From Frankia casuarinae (GTDB taxonomy: Bacteria; Actinomycetota; Actinomycetes; Frankiales; Frankiaceae): a stretch of 64,000 nt of DNA. The notes beneath the pieces are model-generated. The model was not told the origin of the DNA, searched no databases, and worked only from the letters and a program-made list of their open reading frames with translations. The stretch lies in contig NC_007777.1 of NCBI RefSeq assembly GCF_000013345.1, positions 4,712,001 to 4,776,000 of the forward strand. The letters run 5' to 3'. The translations under genes and the position numbers were made by a program. Below, one piece after another: positions 24,643 to 34,099 of the stretch; within the stretch, counting starts at the first letter, position 1, and each line of letters opens with the position of its first letter.

Positions 24643-26477
24643 GCGCCGTCCTGGTCAGCCTCGAGAACGTCAACGCCGCGTTCGGCACCCGGACGTTGCT
24701 CGACCGGGTGAGCCTGGGGATCGGCGCCGGGGAACGGATCGGGGTCGTGGGGCGCAACGGGGCCGGGAAGTCCACCCTGCTGCGGATCATCGCCGGCGAG
24801 GTGGCCCCGGACGCCGGCCGGGTCGTGCCCGCCGGTTCCACCCGGGTCGCCACCCTGGCGCAGGCAGACGTGCTCCCCGCCGAGCGCACCGTGCGCGAGA
24901 TTGTCGTGGGCACCGTCGCTGAGCACGAGTGGGCGGCGGATCCCCGGCAGCGGGGCATCCTCGCCGGGCTCGGGCTGCTCGAACGGCTCGACGACCCGGT
25001 CGGACCGATGTCGGGCGGGGAACGCCGCCGGGTGGCGCTGGCCCGGCTCCTCGTCCAGGACACCGACCTGCTGATCCTGGACGAGCCGACGAACCACCTG
25101 GACGTCGAGGGGGTCGCCTGGCTCGCCCGGCATCTAGCCGGCTTCCGCGGTGGACTGCTCGTCGCGACCCACGACCGCTGGTTCCTCGACGAGGTGTGCG
25201 GACGGGTCTGGGAAGTCGTGGACGGGCGTGTCGACGCGTACGAGGGCGGCTACTCAGCGTACGTGCTCGCGCGGGCCGAACGCACCCGGCGGGCCGACGC
25301 CACCGAAGCCAGGCGCCAGAACCTGCTGCGTAAGGAACTCGCCTGGCTACGCCGCGGCCCGCCCGCCCGGACCAGTAAGCCGCGCTTCCGCATCGACGCC
25401 GCCAATGCGCTGATCGCCGACGAGCCGCCGCCCCGGGACACCATGGCGCTGCGCAGCTTCGCGGCATCCCGGCTGGGCAAGGACGTCTACGACGCCGAGC
25501 ACATCACGGTCCGGATCGGGGACCGGACGTTGTTCGACGACGTCACCTGGCTGGTCGGACCGGGGGACCGGATCGGGCTGGTCGGTGTCAACGGAGCCGG
25601 CAAGACCACCCTGCTACGCGTGCTGCTGGGTGCGGTGACGCCGGAGGCCGGCCGGGTCCGGGTGGGGGCCAGCGTGCGACCGGCCCTGCTGTCCCAGGAG
25701 ATTGCCGAACTACCGGCGTCGCTGCGGGCGCTGGAGGCCGTCGAACAGGTCGGGCAGGTCCTGGAGGTCGAGAAGGGCCGGGAACGGACCGCCGGCCAGT
25801 TACTCGAGCAGTTCGGCCTCCCGTCGTCACGGCAGTGGACGCGGGTCGGGGACCTCTCCGGCGGCGAACGCCGCCGGCTGCAGCTGCTGCGCCTGCTGAT
25901 GGCCAGACCGAACGTGCTGCTCCTCGACGAGCCGACCAACGACCTCGACACCGACACCCTCACCGCGCTCGAGGACCTCCTCGACTCGTGGCCGGGCAGC
26001 CTGATCGTGGTCAGCCACGACCGCTATTTCCTCGAACGCACCTGCGACGTGACACTGGCGCTACTTGGCGACGGGCACCTGCGCATGCTGCCCGGCGGCA
26101 TCGAGGAGTACCTCGCCCGGCGCGCGGCCGCCCGGCAGGACGCCGCGGCTCGGGCACCGTCATCCCGGGGTTCGTCGGCCGCCGGCTGCGGAGCGGGCGG
26201 ACAGACCACCACCGTCGCCGAAGCCGGGCGGACAGGTGGGCCGCCCGTCCTGTCCGGGGGCGAGCTGCGCGCCGCCCGCAAGGAGCTGACCCGGCTCGAG
26301 CGCGCCCTGGATCGCCTGAGCCGACGCGAGCAGGAGCTGCATCACGAGCTGGCCGAGGCCGCGACGGATCACGAGCGTCTGCTGACGCTGGACGCCGAGC
26401 TGCGCGCCGTCGTCGCGGACAAGGACAGCACCGAGGAGGCCTGGCTCACCCTCGCCGCCGAGATCGAGGGTGGCTGA
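24639..26477 (+). CDS. ABC-F family ATPase
   Basis: The 612-residue soluble protein has two ABC domains: Walker A GRNGAGKST and GVNGAGKTT, signatures MSGGERRR and LSGGERRR, Walker B LLILDEPTNHLD and VLLLDEPTNDLD, and the linker between them (about residues 195-265) rich in Arg, as in translation factors such as EttA or Uup. The C-terminal 75 residues form a coiled coil (ELRAARKELTRLERALDRL), as in Uup. ABC-F proteins act on the ribosome. The GTG at 24639 overlaps the ispE stop; the same pairing downstream of ispE is known in Streptomyces and other actinobacteria. Confidence 0.93.
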   Translation: MSAVLVSLENVNAAFGTRTLLDRVSLGIGAGERIGVVGRNGAGKSTLLRIIAGEVAPDAGRVVPAGSTRVATLAQADVLPAERTVREIVVGTVAEHEWAADPRQRGILAGLGLLERLDDPVGPMSGGERRRVALARLLVQDTDLLILDEPTNHLDVEGVAWLARHLAGFRGGLLVATHDRWFLDEVCGRVWEVVDGRVDAYEGGYSAYVLARAERTRRADATEARRQNLLRKELAWLRRGPPARTSKPRFRIDAANALIADEPPPRDTMALRSFAASRLGKDVYDAEHITVRIGDRTLFDDVTWLVGPGDRIGLVGVNGAGKTTLLRVLLGAVTPEAGRVRVGASVRPALLSQEIAELPASLRALEAVEQVGQVLEVEKGRERTAGQLLEQFGLPSSRQWTRVGDLSGGERRRLQLLRLLMARPNVLLLDEPTNDLDTDTLTALEDLLDSWPGSLIVVSHDRYFLERTCDVTLALLGDGHLRMLPGGIEEYLARRAAARQDAAARAPSSRGSSAAGCGAGGQTTTVAEAGRTGGPPVLSGGELRAARKELTRLERALDRLSRREQELHHELAEAATDHERLLTLDAELRAVVADKDSTEEAWLTLAAEIEGG

Positions 26478-26502
26478 CAAGCCACCGCCACCCGCCGTCC
26501 GG

Positions 26503-27522
26503 TCAGGCGGTGGCGCGTTTCGCCGCGAGACGCGCCGGGTCCGGCCAGCGGACGTCCCACACCAGGTGAACGGTCTCCATCATCTTGATCAGGTAGAAGC
26601 TGGTGTCGATCTGCCAGGGCCGCACCCCGTGCCGGGCCGAGGTCGGCTCGGCGTGATGCAGGTTGTGCCAGGATTCGCCCATCGACAGCAGGGCCAGCGG
26701 CCACACGTTGGTCGACCGGTCCCGCGACCGGTAGGGACGCGAGCCGAGGACGTGGCAGATGCTGTTCACCGACCACGTGACGTGGTGCAGCAGCGCGATA
26801 CGGACCAGCCCGGCCCAGAAGAACGCCTCCAGCGCCGCGGCGAACGAACCCCCCCACAGGCCGCCGATCACGGCGGGCAGCGCGAGGCTGGCGAACGCGC
26901 ACAGCGCGAACGAGCGGCTGACCTTCATGATGTCGGGATCGTCGAGCAGGTCCGGGGCGAACCGACGCTGGTCGGTCTGCTCGACGTCGAACAGCCAACC
27001 CACGTGGGCGTGCCAGAGACCCTTGATCAGCGACCACGTCCCCGGACCGTAACGCCACGGCGAGTGCGGGTCGCCCTCGGTGTCGCTGAAGGCGTGATGA
27101 CGCCGGTGGTCGGCCACCCAGCGGATGACCGGACCCTCGATCGCCATGTTGCCGGCGACCGCCAACGCGATCCGCACCGGCCTGGACGTCCGGAAGCCGC
27201 GGTGGGTGAAGTAACGGTGAAAGCCGATCGTCACGCCGTGGCCGGTGATGCCGTAGAACACCACGGCGAGGACGACGTCCCGCCAGGAGATCCACTGCCC
27301 CCACATCGCCGGGATCGCGACCGCCAGGGCGACCAGCGGCACCACGATCGTCACCACCATCACGATCTGCTCGGCGTGGGCCTTCGCCATCGAGCGGGGC
27401 CGCGTGGCGTTACCGCGGCTGTTCGCGGGATCAGCCCGGCGGGGAACCGGACCCGTGGTGGGTTCGCGGTTGTCCCGCGGTGCCCGATTATCGCTCGGCG
27501 TCACCGTGTCGGTAGCGGTCAT
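26503..27522 (-). CDS. Acyl-CoA / acyl-lipid delta-9-type desaturase
   Basis: The 339-residue membrane di-iron enzyme has the three histidine boxes HRYFTH, HRRHH and HNLHH and four hydrophobic segments, matching stearoyl-CoA-type fatty acid desaturases that introduce a cis double bond and so control membrane fluidity. About 55 polar residues precede the first helix. The ATG at 27522 is used because the earlier open frame is not protein-like; GAGG lies just before it. The gene is divergent from tRNA-Gln, and the intervening 410 bases hold a striking phased repeat array that may regulate it. Confidence 0.92.
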   Translation of the reverse strand: MTATDTVTPSDNRAPRDNREPTTGPVPRRADPANSRGNATRPRSMAKAHAEQIVMVVTIVVPLVALAVAIPAMWGQWISWRDVVLAVVFYGITGHGVTIGFHRYFTHRGFRTSRPVRIALAVAGNMAIEGPVIRWVADHRRHHAFSDTEGDPHSPWRYGPGTWSLIKGLWHAHVGWLFDVEQTDQRRFAPDLLDDPDIMKVSRSFALCAFASLALPAVIGGLWGGSFAAALEAFFWAGLVRIALLHHVTWSVNSICHVLGSRPYRSRDRSTNVWPLALLSMGESWHNLHHAEPTSARHGVRPWQIDTSFYLIKMMETVHLVWDVRWPDPARLAAKRATA

Positions 27523-27687
27523 TGCCTCGTTCCATCCGTCGCGGCTGGCCCACTGTGCCGGCGCTCCATCCGCCACGGTAGCCCGCCGACATGACAACGT
27601 CCCCCCTCCTCCACGTCCGCCACGCAAACAAACCATCCGTCGCCGACCCGACCCGGATCGATCGGCACCGCCGCGCACCACGATCAC

Positions 27688-27785
27688 CGACAGGTCGATG
27701 ACAAGCCGATGACAAATAATGACATCCAATGACATTTAACGCCATCAGCCGACAGTCGGTGACAGTCAGTGACAGTCAGGCGACG
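27688..27785. promoter_or_regulatory. Helically phased array of TGACA/CGACA motifs
   Basis: TGACA or CGACA starts at 27688, 27699, 27710, 27720, 27730, 27750, 27760 and 27770, with degenerate copies at 27740 (CGCCA) and 27781 (CGACG). Spacing is 10 or 11 bases, one helical turn, so all motifs face the same side of the DNA. The last two units are an identical 10-mer (TGACAGTCAG). The array is 166 bases upstream of the desaturase start and 151 bases before tRNA-Gln. It looks like a cooperative binding site; the protein is unknown. Confidence 0.75.
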
Positions 27786-27886
27786 AAGAGATGAACGACA
27801 GCCGGCCAAACCCGGTCCGGGACGCCCGCCCGCGCCGGCCGCCCGCGCCGGCCGGCGGGCCGGGTAGCCGGTGGCGGCCCGGCTTT

Positions 27887-27913
27887 TACCATCCGAGCCA
27901 CCCCACGATGGTA
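27887..27913. repeat. 7-bp inverted repeat ahead of tRNA-Gln
   Basis: TACCATC and GATGGTA are separated by 13 bases. The right arm overlaps TAGAGT (27912-27917), the best -10 candidate for the tRNA. It could be an operator or chance. Confidence 0.4.
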
Positions 27914-27935
27914 GAGTTGGCGTGTTTTCTCGCGG

Positions 27936-28007
27936 TCCGCCGTAGTGTAATCGGCAGCACAGGAGATTTTGGTTCTCTTAGTCCACGTTCGAGTCGTGGC
28001 GGCGGAG
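27936..28007 (+). tRNA. tRNA-Gln (anticodon TTG)
   Basis: A 72-base cloverleaf. The acceptor arms TCCGCCG and CGGCGGA pair fully, the T arm is CCACG-TTCGAGT-CGTGG, and the anticodon loop TTTTGGT gives TTG, reading CAA. The discriminator is G and CCA is not encoded. It lies upstream of glmU on the same strand, a placement known in other actinobacteria. Upstream TAGAGT at 27912 is a likely -10. Confidence 0.95.
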
Positions 28008-28224
28008 CACTACCAGGCACCACCAGTAATACCATCGAAAAGAATATTCCGGAAGCACCGCCGCCGCACCATCACCACGGCGGTGGCCAGGCCCACATCA
28101 TTTCCCGGTCCGGGGCCGGCGTGTTCCCGGGATGGCCGTGGCATCTGCCGGCGCCTTCCGGTCGACGAGTAGTGTGGGCGCCGTCGCCCCACCGCTGTCC
28201 AGGTCCGAAGACTCGGGAGATCGC

Positions 28225-29835
28225 GTGACATCATCACGTCCGGTGGCCGTCATCATCCTGGCAGCGGGCGAAGGCAAGCGCATGCGCTCGACGAGACCGA
28301 AGGTGCTGCACCACATCGCTGGGCGCTCCCTTCTCCACCACGTGCTGAGCGCGGCCGGAGCCCTCGCGGCGGCGCGTACCGCGGTCGTCGTGGGCCACGG
28401 CCGCGAACAGGTCGCGGCGATGCTGGCGGAGCAGGCTCCCGAGGTCGTCCCGGTCGTCCAGGACCGCCAACACGGCACGGGCCACGCCGTCCGGGTGGCC
28501 CTGGCGGCGCTCGGCGAGCTGGCGCCCGGCGACACGGTGGTCGTGCTGCCCGGCGACACCCCGCTGTTGACCAGCGCGACACTCACTGCCCTGGTGGCCC
28601 AGCACCATGCCCGGGCGGCCGCGGCGACGGTCCTGTCGGCCGTCATCGACGACGCCACCGGTTACGGCCGGGTGGTGCGCGACGGCGACGGCGCGGTCCG
28701 GGCCATCGTCGAGCATCGCGACGCCGACGCCGCCACCGCGACGATCCGAGAGATCAACACCGGCGTGTACGCGTTCGCAGCGGGCCCGCTCCAGACCGCG
28801 CTCGCGCGGCTGACCAGGGATAATGCTCAAGGCGAGGAGTACCTCACCGACGTCGTCGGGCTGCTGGTCGCCGCCGGGCAGCCGGTGGCCGCGCGGGTCG
28901 TGGACGATCCCGGCGAGGCCGGTGGGGTGAACGACCGCGTCCAGCTCGCCGCCGCCGGACGGGTGCTGCGGGACCGGATCGTCGAGGCGGCGATGCGCGC
29001 CGGCACCACCGTCGTCGACCCGCGGACCACCTGGATCGACGCCGACGTCACTCTCGAACCGGACACGACTATCGCCCCCAACACCTTCCTGCACGGCCGG
29101 ACGCACGTCGCTCGCGGCGCCGTCATCGGCCCCGAATGCACCTTGACGGACACGACGGTAGGCGCGGGCGCGACCGTCCTGCGGACCACGGCCGAGCGGG
29201 CCGAGATCGGCGCCGGGGCCGTGGTCGGGCCTTACAGCCATCTCCGACCGGGCACCCGACTGGGCCGCGAAGGCAAGATCGGCTCCTTCGTCGAGACGAA
29301 GTCGGCCGATCTCGGGAACCAGACGAAGGTCCCGCATCTGGCGTATGTCGGCGACGCGGTGGTCGGCGAGCGCAGCAACATCGGATGCACGACGGTCTTC
29401 GTGAACTACGACGGGGTGGCCAAGCACCGCACGGTGATCGGCTCGGACGTCCGGATCGGCAGCGATACCATGCTCGTTGCTCCGGTCACGGTCGGGGACG
29501 GGGCCTACACCGGCGCCGGATCCGTGATCCGGGAGGACGTTCCGCCGGGCGCGCTGGCGGTCCGGGAGGGGCGGCAACGGATCATCGAAGGCTGGGTCTC
29601 CCGCCGCCGTCCCGGCAGCCCGGCGGCACGAGCGGCCGCCGCTGCCGGCGTCCAGGCCCCCGGCAGCGTCGGGGATCCCGAGCATCCCGATGAAATGCCG
29701 CAACCGTCCGCGGCCGAGGCCGCCGTGCCGATCCCAGCTCATCAGGGTGACGTGGCGCACCGGAGTGAGTTGCCGCATACCGGCGAGGGCGAGGCCGGCA
29801 TCGCTGGCATTCCCGGCGCGGGGAGCAGAACGTAA
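28225..29835 (+). CDS. glmU: Bifunctional UDP-GlcNAc pyrophosphorylase / GlcN-1-P acetyltransferase
   Basis: The 536-residue enzyme makes UDP-GlcNAc for peptidoglycan. The N-terminal uridyltransferase domain has [18 protein letters not shown] and QHGTGHAV, and the C-terminal left-handed beta helix carries hexapeptide repeats and the conserved [38 protein letters not shown] block for acetyl transfer. About 60 residues beyond the usual end are disordered. The GTG at 28225 has GGGAG six to seven bases upstream; the ATG upstream at 28132 gives non-conserved sequence. It is followed by prs in the usual order. Confidence 0.97.
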
Positions 29836-30104
29836 AGAGACGTCCGTCCAAACCTTCTGGCCAGCGAGGGGATGCACACCGCCCGACCTGCCCCGCCCGG
29901 GTCGGCCGCCCGGGGTCCGCAGGCGGCGATCCGGGCACGTGGGTACCATCCCGCCTGCGCAAACAGGGGCGGGGCCGGGTATGCCCGGGTGTTGAACCGT
30001 GCAGCCTCACGGCCGTTCCCCCGGACGGGTCACCCGCCCGGGGGCTGCCCCCGCCAGCCCGATCACGCCAGCCCGATCATCCCGTCACGCCCGAGGAGTA
30101 CGCG

Positions 30105-31079
30105 GTGGCCTACCAGACCGAGAACCGGCGCAATCTGATGCTCTTCGCGGGACGTTCGCACCCGGGCCTCACGGCGGAGGTCGCGGCCGCGCTCGACGTC
30201 GAGCCCGTCCCCACCCATGCCTACGAATTCGCCAGCGGCGAGATCTTCGTCCGCTTCTCCGAATCGGTTCGGGGCTGCGACGCCTTCGTGCTCCAGTGCC
30301 ATTCGGCTCCGGTGAACACCTGGCTGATGGAACAGCTGATCATGGTGGACGCGCTGAAGCGGGCCAGCGCCAAACGGATCACCGTCGTCGCGCCCTTCTA
30401 CCCCTATGCGCGCCAGGACAAGAAGCACCGTGGCCGGGAGCCGATCTCGGCCCGCCTCGTCGCCGATTTGTTCAAGACCGCCGGCGCGCACCGGCTCATG
30501 TCGGTCGACCTGCACACCGCCCAGATTCAGGGCTTCTTCGACGGGCCGGTGGACCATCTCTTCGCGTTGCCGCTGCTCACCGACTACATCGAGTCCAAGC
30601 TGGACACGTCCGAGGTGACCGTCGTCGCCCCCGACTCGGGCCGGGTCCGCGTGGCCGAGCGGTGGACCGACCGGCTCGGCTGCCCGCTGGCCATCATCCA
30701 CAAGCGGCGTGACCCGGACGTTCCCAACCAGGTGAAGATGTTCGACGTGGTCGGCGAGGTGCACGGACGGACCTGCGTCATCGTCGACGACATGATCGAC
30801 ACTGCCGGCACGATCACGAAGGCCGCGGAGTCACTCAAGGAGCACGGCGCGGCGGGCGTCATCGCGGCGGCAACCCACGGCGTGCTCTCCGGCCCCGCCG
30901 CCGACCGGCTGAAGAACTCGGAGATCAGCGAGGTCGTCCTCACGAACACGCTGCCCCTGCCCAGCGAGGCTCGCATCGACAAGATCACCGAACTGTCCAT
31001 CGCCCCGCTGCTGGCCGCGGCCATCAAGGCCGTGTTCGAGGACGGGTCGGTGACCGGCCTGTTCGGCGGAGACGCCTGA
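30105..31079 (+). CDS. prs: Ribose-phosphate pyrophosphokinase
   Basis: The 324-residue enzyme makes PRPP from ribose-5-phosphate and ATP. It shows SGEIFVRFSESVRG, PYARQDKKHRGREPISARLVADLF (ATP and flexible loop), VDLHTAQIQGFFD and the PRPP loop CVIVDDMIDTAGTI. The GTG at 30105 has GAGGAG six bases upstream. It is downstream of glmU with a 269-bp gap. In most actinobacteria rplY and pth follow here; in this window they have been moved to 18-19 kb. Confidence 0.97.
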   Translation: MAYQTENRRNLMLFAGRSHPGLTAEVAAALDVEPVPTHAYEFASGEIFVRFSESVRGCDAFVLQCHSAPVNTWLMEQLIMVDALKRASAKRITVVAPFYPYARQDKKHRGREPISARLVADLFKTAGAHRLMSVDLHTAQIQGFFDGPVDHLFALPLLTDYIESKLDTSEVTVVAPDSGRVRVAERWTDRLGCPLAIIHKRRDPDVPNQVKMFDVVGEVHGRTCVIVDDMIDTAGTITKAAESLKEHGAAGVIAAATHGVLSGPAADRLKNSEISEVVLTNTLPLPSEARIDKITELSIAPLLAAAIKAVFEDGSVTGLFGGDA

Positions 31080-31176
31080 CCGAGGCTCGCATCCCCACCC
31101 CGCCGCGAGACAGGCGCGGGCAGGCGAACGGCCGCGGCGAACGACCTGGGGCGTCCCGGCGGCCGCCCCGCGTCCG

Positions 31177-31182
31177 TAGACT
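31177..31182 (+). promoter_or_regulatory. -10 box of a leaderless trpS promoter
   Basis: TAGACT fits TANNNT and ends eight bases before the trpS ATG. No ribosome site is present in the leader. -35 not evident. Confidence 0.45.
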
Positions 31183-31190
31183 GCCCTGCC

Positions 31191-32216
31191 ATGGCAGCGC
31201 AACAGCCGAAGGTGTCTCTCACCGGGATCAAGCCGACGGGCGAGCCGCACCTCGGCAACTACATCGGAGCGATCCGGCCGTCGCTGGAGCTCACCTCGGC
31301 CTACGAGTCGATCTACTTCGTCGCCGACTATCACGCCCTGACATCCGTGCGTAGTCGCGAGGAGTTGGCGAGCTATACCCGCTCGGTGGCGGCCACGTGG
31401 CTCGTGCTCGGGCTCGACCCGACGAGCACGATCTTCTACCGCCAGTCCGACGTCCCCGAGATCTTCGAGCTGACCTGGGTGCTGTCCTGCGTCACCGGCA
31501 AGGGTCTGATGAACCGGGCCCACGCCTACAAGGCGGCCCGTGACCGCAACGCCGAGGCCGGCGTCCCCGATCTGGACGCCGGCATCAACATGGGCCTGTT
31601 CAACTATCCGATTCTGATGGCCGTCGACATTCTCATCATGAATGCCGACGTGGTCCCCGTTGGCCAGGACCAGTCGCAGCATGTGGAATACGCCGCCGAC
31701 ATCGCCGGCTCCTTCAACCATCTGTTCGGCGACGTGTTCAGCCTGAAGATCCCGGAGGTGGTCCTCCCGGCCGGGAGCTCGGCGAAGGTACTGCCCGGCA
31801 TCGACGGCCGCAAGATGAGCAAGTCATACCGGAACACAATCCCCCTCTTCGCGCCGGAGAAGCAGCTACGGAAACTCGTCCGTGGGATCGTGAGCGACAG
31901 CACACCGCTGGCGGACCCGAAGGACCCGGACAGTTCCGCGGCCTTCGTTCTGCTCGAGAACTTCGCGACTCCAGAAACGATCAAGGAGATGCGCGGCCGT
32001 CTGGAGCAGGGCGGCACCGGGTGGGGCGAGGTGAAGAACGCCCTGTTCGAGACGCTCAACGACTGGCTGTCACCGCTGCGGGAGCGCTACACCGAGCTCA
32101 TCGCCCCGGACAGCGAGCTGGACGGCATCCTCGCGGCGGGTGCCGAGCGGGCCCGCGACCGGGCCCGGCCGGTGCTCGCCGGCGTCCGGCGCGCGATCGG
32201 GATCTCGCACCTCTGA
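31191..32216 (+). CDS. trpS: Tryptophanyl-tRNA synthetase
   Basis: The 341-residue class Ic enzyme charges tRNA-Trp. GIKPTGEPHLGNYIGAI contains the HIGH-equivalent (PHLGN), KMSKS is intact (GRKMSKSYRNTI), and VGQDQSQHVEY is the family ATP/Trp-site block. Length is standard. The ATG at 31191 is the family start and has a -10 box eight bases upstream. Some actinobacteria carry a second, indolmycin-resistant trpS; this looks like an ordinary bacterial type but the alternative cannot be excluded without an alignment. Confidence 0.96.
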   Translation: MAAQQPKVSLTGIKPTGEPHLGNYIGAIRPSLELTSAYESIYFVADYHALTSVRSREELASYTRSVAATWLVLGLDPTSTIFYRQSDVPEIFELTWVLSCVTGKGLMNRAHAYKAARDRNAEAGVPDLDAGINMGLFNYPILMAVDILIMNADVVPVGQDQSQHVEYAADIAGSFNHLFGDVFSLKIPEVVLPAGSSAKVLPGIDGRKMSKSYRNTIPLFAPEKQLRKLVRGIVSDSTPLADPKDPDSSAAFVLLENFATPETIKEMRGRLEQGGTGWGEVKNALFETLNDWLSPLRERYTELIAPDSELDGILAAGAERARDRARPVLAGVRRAIGISHL

Positions 32217-32246
32217 CCTCCCCCGCCGTTGCGCCCTTCCCCGCCG

Positions 32247-32282
32247 TTGCGCCGGGTGGCTCAGTTGCGCCGGGTGGCTCAG
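32247..32282. repeat. 18-bp tandem repeat, 2 copies, over the ksgA stop
   Basis: TTGCGCCGGGTGGCTCAG is present twice exactly and its second copy includes the ksgA stop codon at 32279-32281. A 15-mer (CCCCGCCGTTGCGCC) is also duplicated nearby at 32221 and 32239. The site separates convergent trpS and ksgA. Confidence 0.9.
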
Positions 32283-33157
32283 TCGGAGCGGGCGGCGCGG
32301 GCAGCGGCCAGCCGGCAGAAGGCCGCGATGTCGAGGGTCTCGCCCCGGGCACCGGGATCGACCTCGGCGGCACGCGCCAAGTCCCCGGCGGCGGCGGGCG
32401 ATCCGGCCCAGGGCGCCAGGGCCGTACGCAGGGTCTTGCGGCGCTGCGCGAACGCGGCATCGATCGCGGCGAACACGTCCGCCCGCAGCCGCGCCGGACC
32501 GGGCAGGGGCCTGCGGGCGAAGGCCACCAGCCCTGAATCAACGTTCGGCTGCGGCCAGAAGACCGGTCTGGGCACCGCGCCGGCCGGCCGGGCGTGCGCG
32601 TACCAGGCCAGCTTGACGCTGGGCGCCCCATACACCCGGCTGCCCGGCGGCGCGGTGAGCCGGTCGGCAACCTCCGCCTGGACCATCACCAGCCCACGGC
32701 GCAGCGAGGGCAGCCGTTCCAGCAGCCCGAGCAGCAGCGGCACCGCGATGTTGTAGGGCAGGTTCGCGGCGAGCACCCCGGGCGCGGCCACGTCGGCGGG
32801 CAGGTCGGCCAGGGTGACCCGCAGACCGTCGGCGGCCACCACGCGCAACCGCTCGGCGACGTCGGCCGGCAGCCGGGCGGCCACGGTCACCGGCAGGGCC
32901 GCGGCGAGGGGGCGATCCACCTCGACGGCGACGACGGCCTTCGCCGCCTCGACGAGCCCCAGGGTCATCGACCCGAGTCCTGGCCCGATCTCCAGCACCG
33001 TGTCGTCCGGGCCGACGCCGGCGAGCCGCACCAACCGGCGGACGGTGTTCGCGTCAACGAGGAAGTTCTGTCCGCGCCGTTTCGTCGGCCGCAGGCCCAG
33101 CTCGTGCGCGAGGGCCCGAAGTTCAGCCGGCGAGAACAGCGCGTCGGTGTCTACCAG
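32279..33157 (-). CDS. ksgA: 16S rRNA (adenine1518-N6/adenine1519-N6)-dimethyltransferase
   Basis: The enzyme dimethylates two adjacent adenines of 16S rRNA. It shows [24 protein letters not shown] motif [11 protein letters not shown] and the NLPYN catalytic motif, and the C-terminal helical domain. No ATG, GTG or TTG occurs in frame near the expected start: the nearest candidates are CTG at 33157 (overlapping the tatD stop by 7 bases) or another CTG 18 bases downstream. Translation probably depends on coupling to tatD. With CTG 33157 the product is 292 residues, close to family length. Gene identity is certain; the start is not. Confidence 0.93.
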   Translation of the reverse strand: MVDTDALFSPAELRALAHELGLRPTKRRGQNFLVDANTVRRLVRLAGVGPDDTVLEIGPGLGSMTLGLVEAAKAVVAVEVDRPLAAALPVTVAARLPADVAERLRVVAADGLRVTLADLPADVAAPGVLAANLPYNIAVPLLLGLLERLPSLRRGLVMVQAEVADRLTAPPGSRVYGAPSVKLAWYAHARPAGAVPRPVFWPQPNVDSGLVAFARRPLPGPARLRADVFAAIDAAFAQRRKTLRTALAPWAGSPAAAGDLARAAEVDPGARGETLDIAAFCRLAAARAARSD

Positions 33158-33975
33158 GGCCCGAACACCCGCTCCGCGTTCGCGGCGATGTGCGTGCCGA
33201 GCTCGGCGACGCCGACGCCGCGGGTCTCGGCCAGCACCCGCAGCGTCAGCGGAATGAGGTACGGGCCGCCGGGCCGGCCCCGCCAGGGGGTCGGGGTGAG
33301 GAACGGCGCGTCGGTCTCCACCAGGATGAGATCCGCCGGAGCGACGGCCGCCGCCTCCCGCAGATTGGCGGCATTGGAGAAGGTGACGTTGCCGGCGAAC
33401 GACATCACGTACCCGGCGTCCGCGCAGATCTTCGCCATCGCCGTGTCCCCGGAGAAGGCGTGGAAGACGACCTTCTCCGGGGCGCCCTCCTCGGCGAGGA
33501 TACGCAGCGTGTCGTCGTGGGCGTCCCGGTCGTGGATCATCAGCGCCCGGCCGGTCTCCTTGGCGATCGCGATGTGGCGCCGGAAGCTCTCCTGCTGCAC
33601 GGCATGCGCCTCGGGTGGGGTGCGAAAGTAGTCCAGGCCCGTCTCGCCGACCGCGCGCACGCGATCGGCGCGGGCCAACTCGGCGATGGCGGCGAACGTC
33701 TCCTCGGTGACCCCCCGGGCCGCCTCGTTGGGATGAATCGCGACGGCGGCGTAGATCTCCGGATGCGCCGCGGCAACCTCGGCCTGCCATCTGCTGGTGG
33801 GCAGGTCGATGCCGACGGTGACGGCCCGCGTGACACCGACCGCCCGGGCCGCCGCGATCGCCGCCGGAACTTCGGTGCCCATCAGGTCGAGATGACAGTG
33901 GCTGTCGACCACGGCCACGGGAAGAGGGTCCGGCGGTGGCGGCGGATCACCCGACCGGCCAGAGTTTCGCGCCAC
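33151..33975 (-). CDS. tatD: TatD-family metal-dependent hydrolase / DNase
   Basis: The 274-residue TIM-barrel enzyme holds [33 protein letters not shown] and [15 protein letters not shown], the metal-binding and signature residues of TatD nucleases. The GTG at 33975 with GGCGGGTGAG just upstream is preferred to an ATG at 34059 that adds a disordered stretch. Its stop overlaps the ksgA start region; tatD-ksgA is a common actinobacterial pair. Confidence 0.93.
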   Translation of the reverse strand: MARNSGRSGDPPPPPDPLPVAVVDSHCHLDLMGTEVPAAIAAARAVGVTRAVTVGIDLPTSRWQAEVAAAHPEIYAAVAIHPNEAARGVTEETFAAIAELARADRVRAVGETGLDYFRTPPEAHAVQQESFRRHIAIAKETGRALMIHDRDAHDDTLRILAEEGAPEKVVFHAFSGDTAMAKICADAGYVMSFAGNVTFSNAANLREAAAVAPADLILVETDAPFLTPTPWRGRPGGPYLIPLTLRVLAETRGVGVAELGTHIAANAERVFGPW

Positions 33976-34099
33976 CTCACCCGCCCTCTCGTGCCCGCCC
34001 TTCGTTTCCTGAGGTCTGAAGTCTACGACCGCCGCCGGGTGTGCCAGACAACCCGGCATGGGACGCTAATCGGGTGAGCAAGCGCAAGGACCCCACGCG

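Noticed and set aside
27791-28228. 145-codon frame running through tRNA-Gln
   Set aside because: It overlaps a well-formed tRNA and glmU leader, and has no ribosome site or domain.
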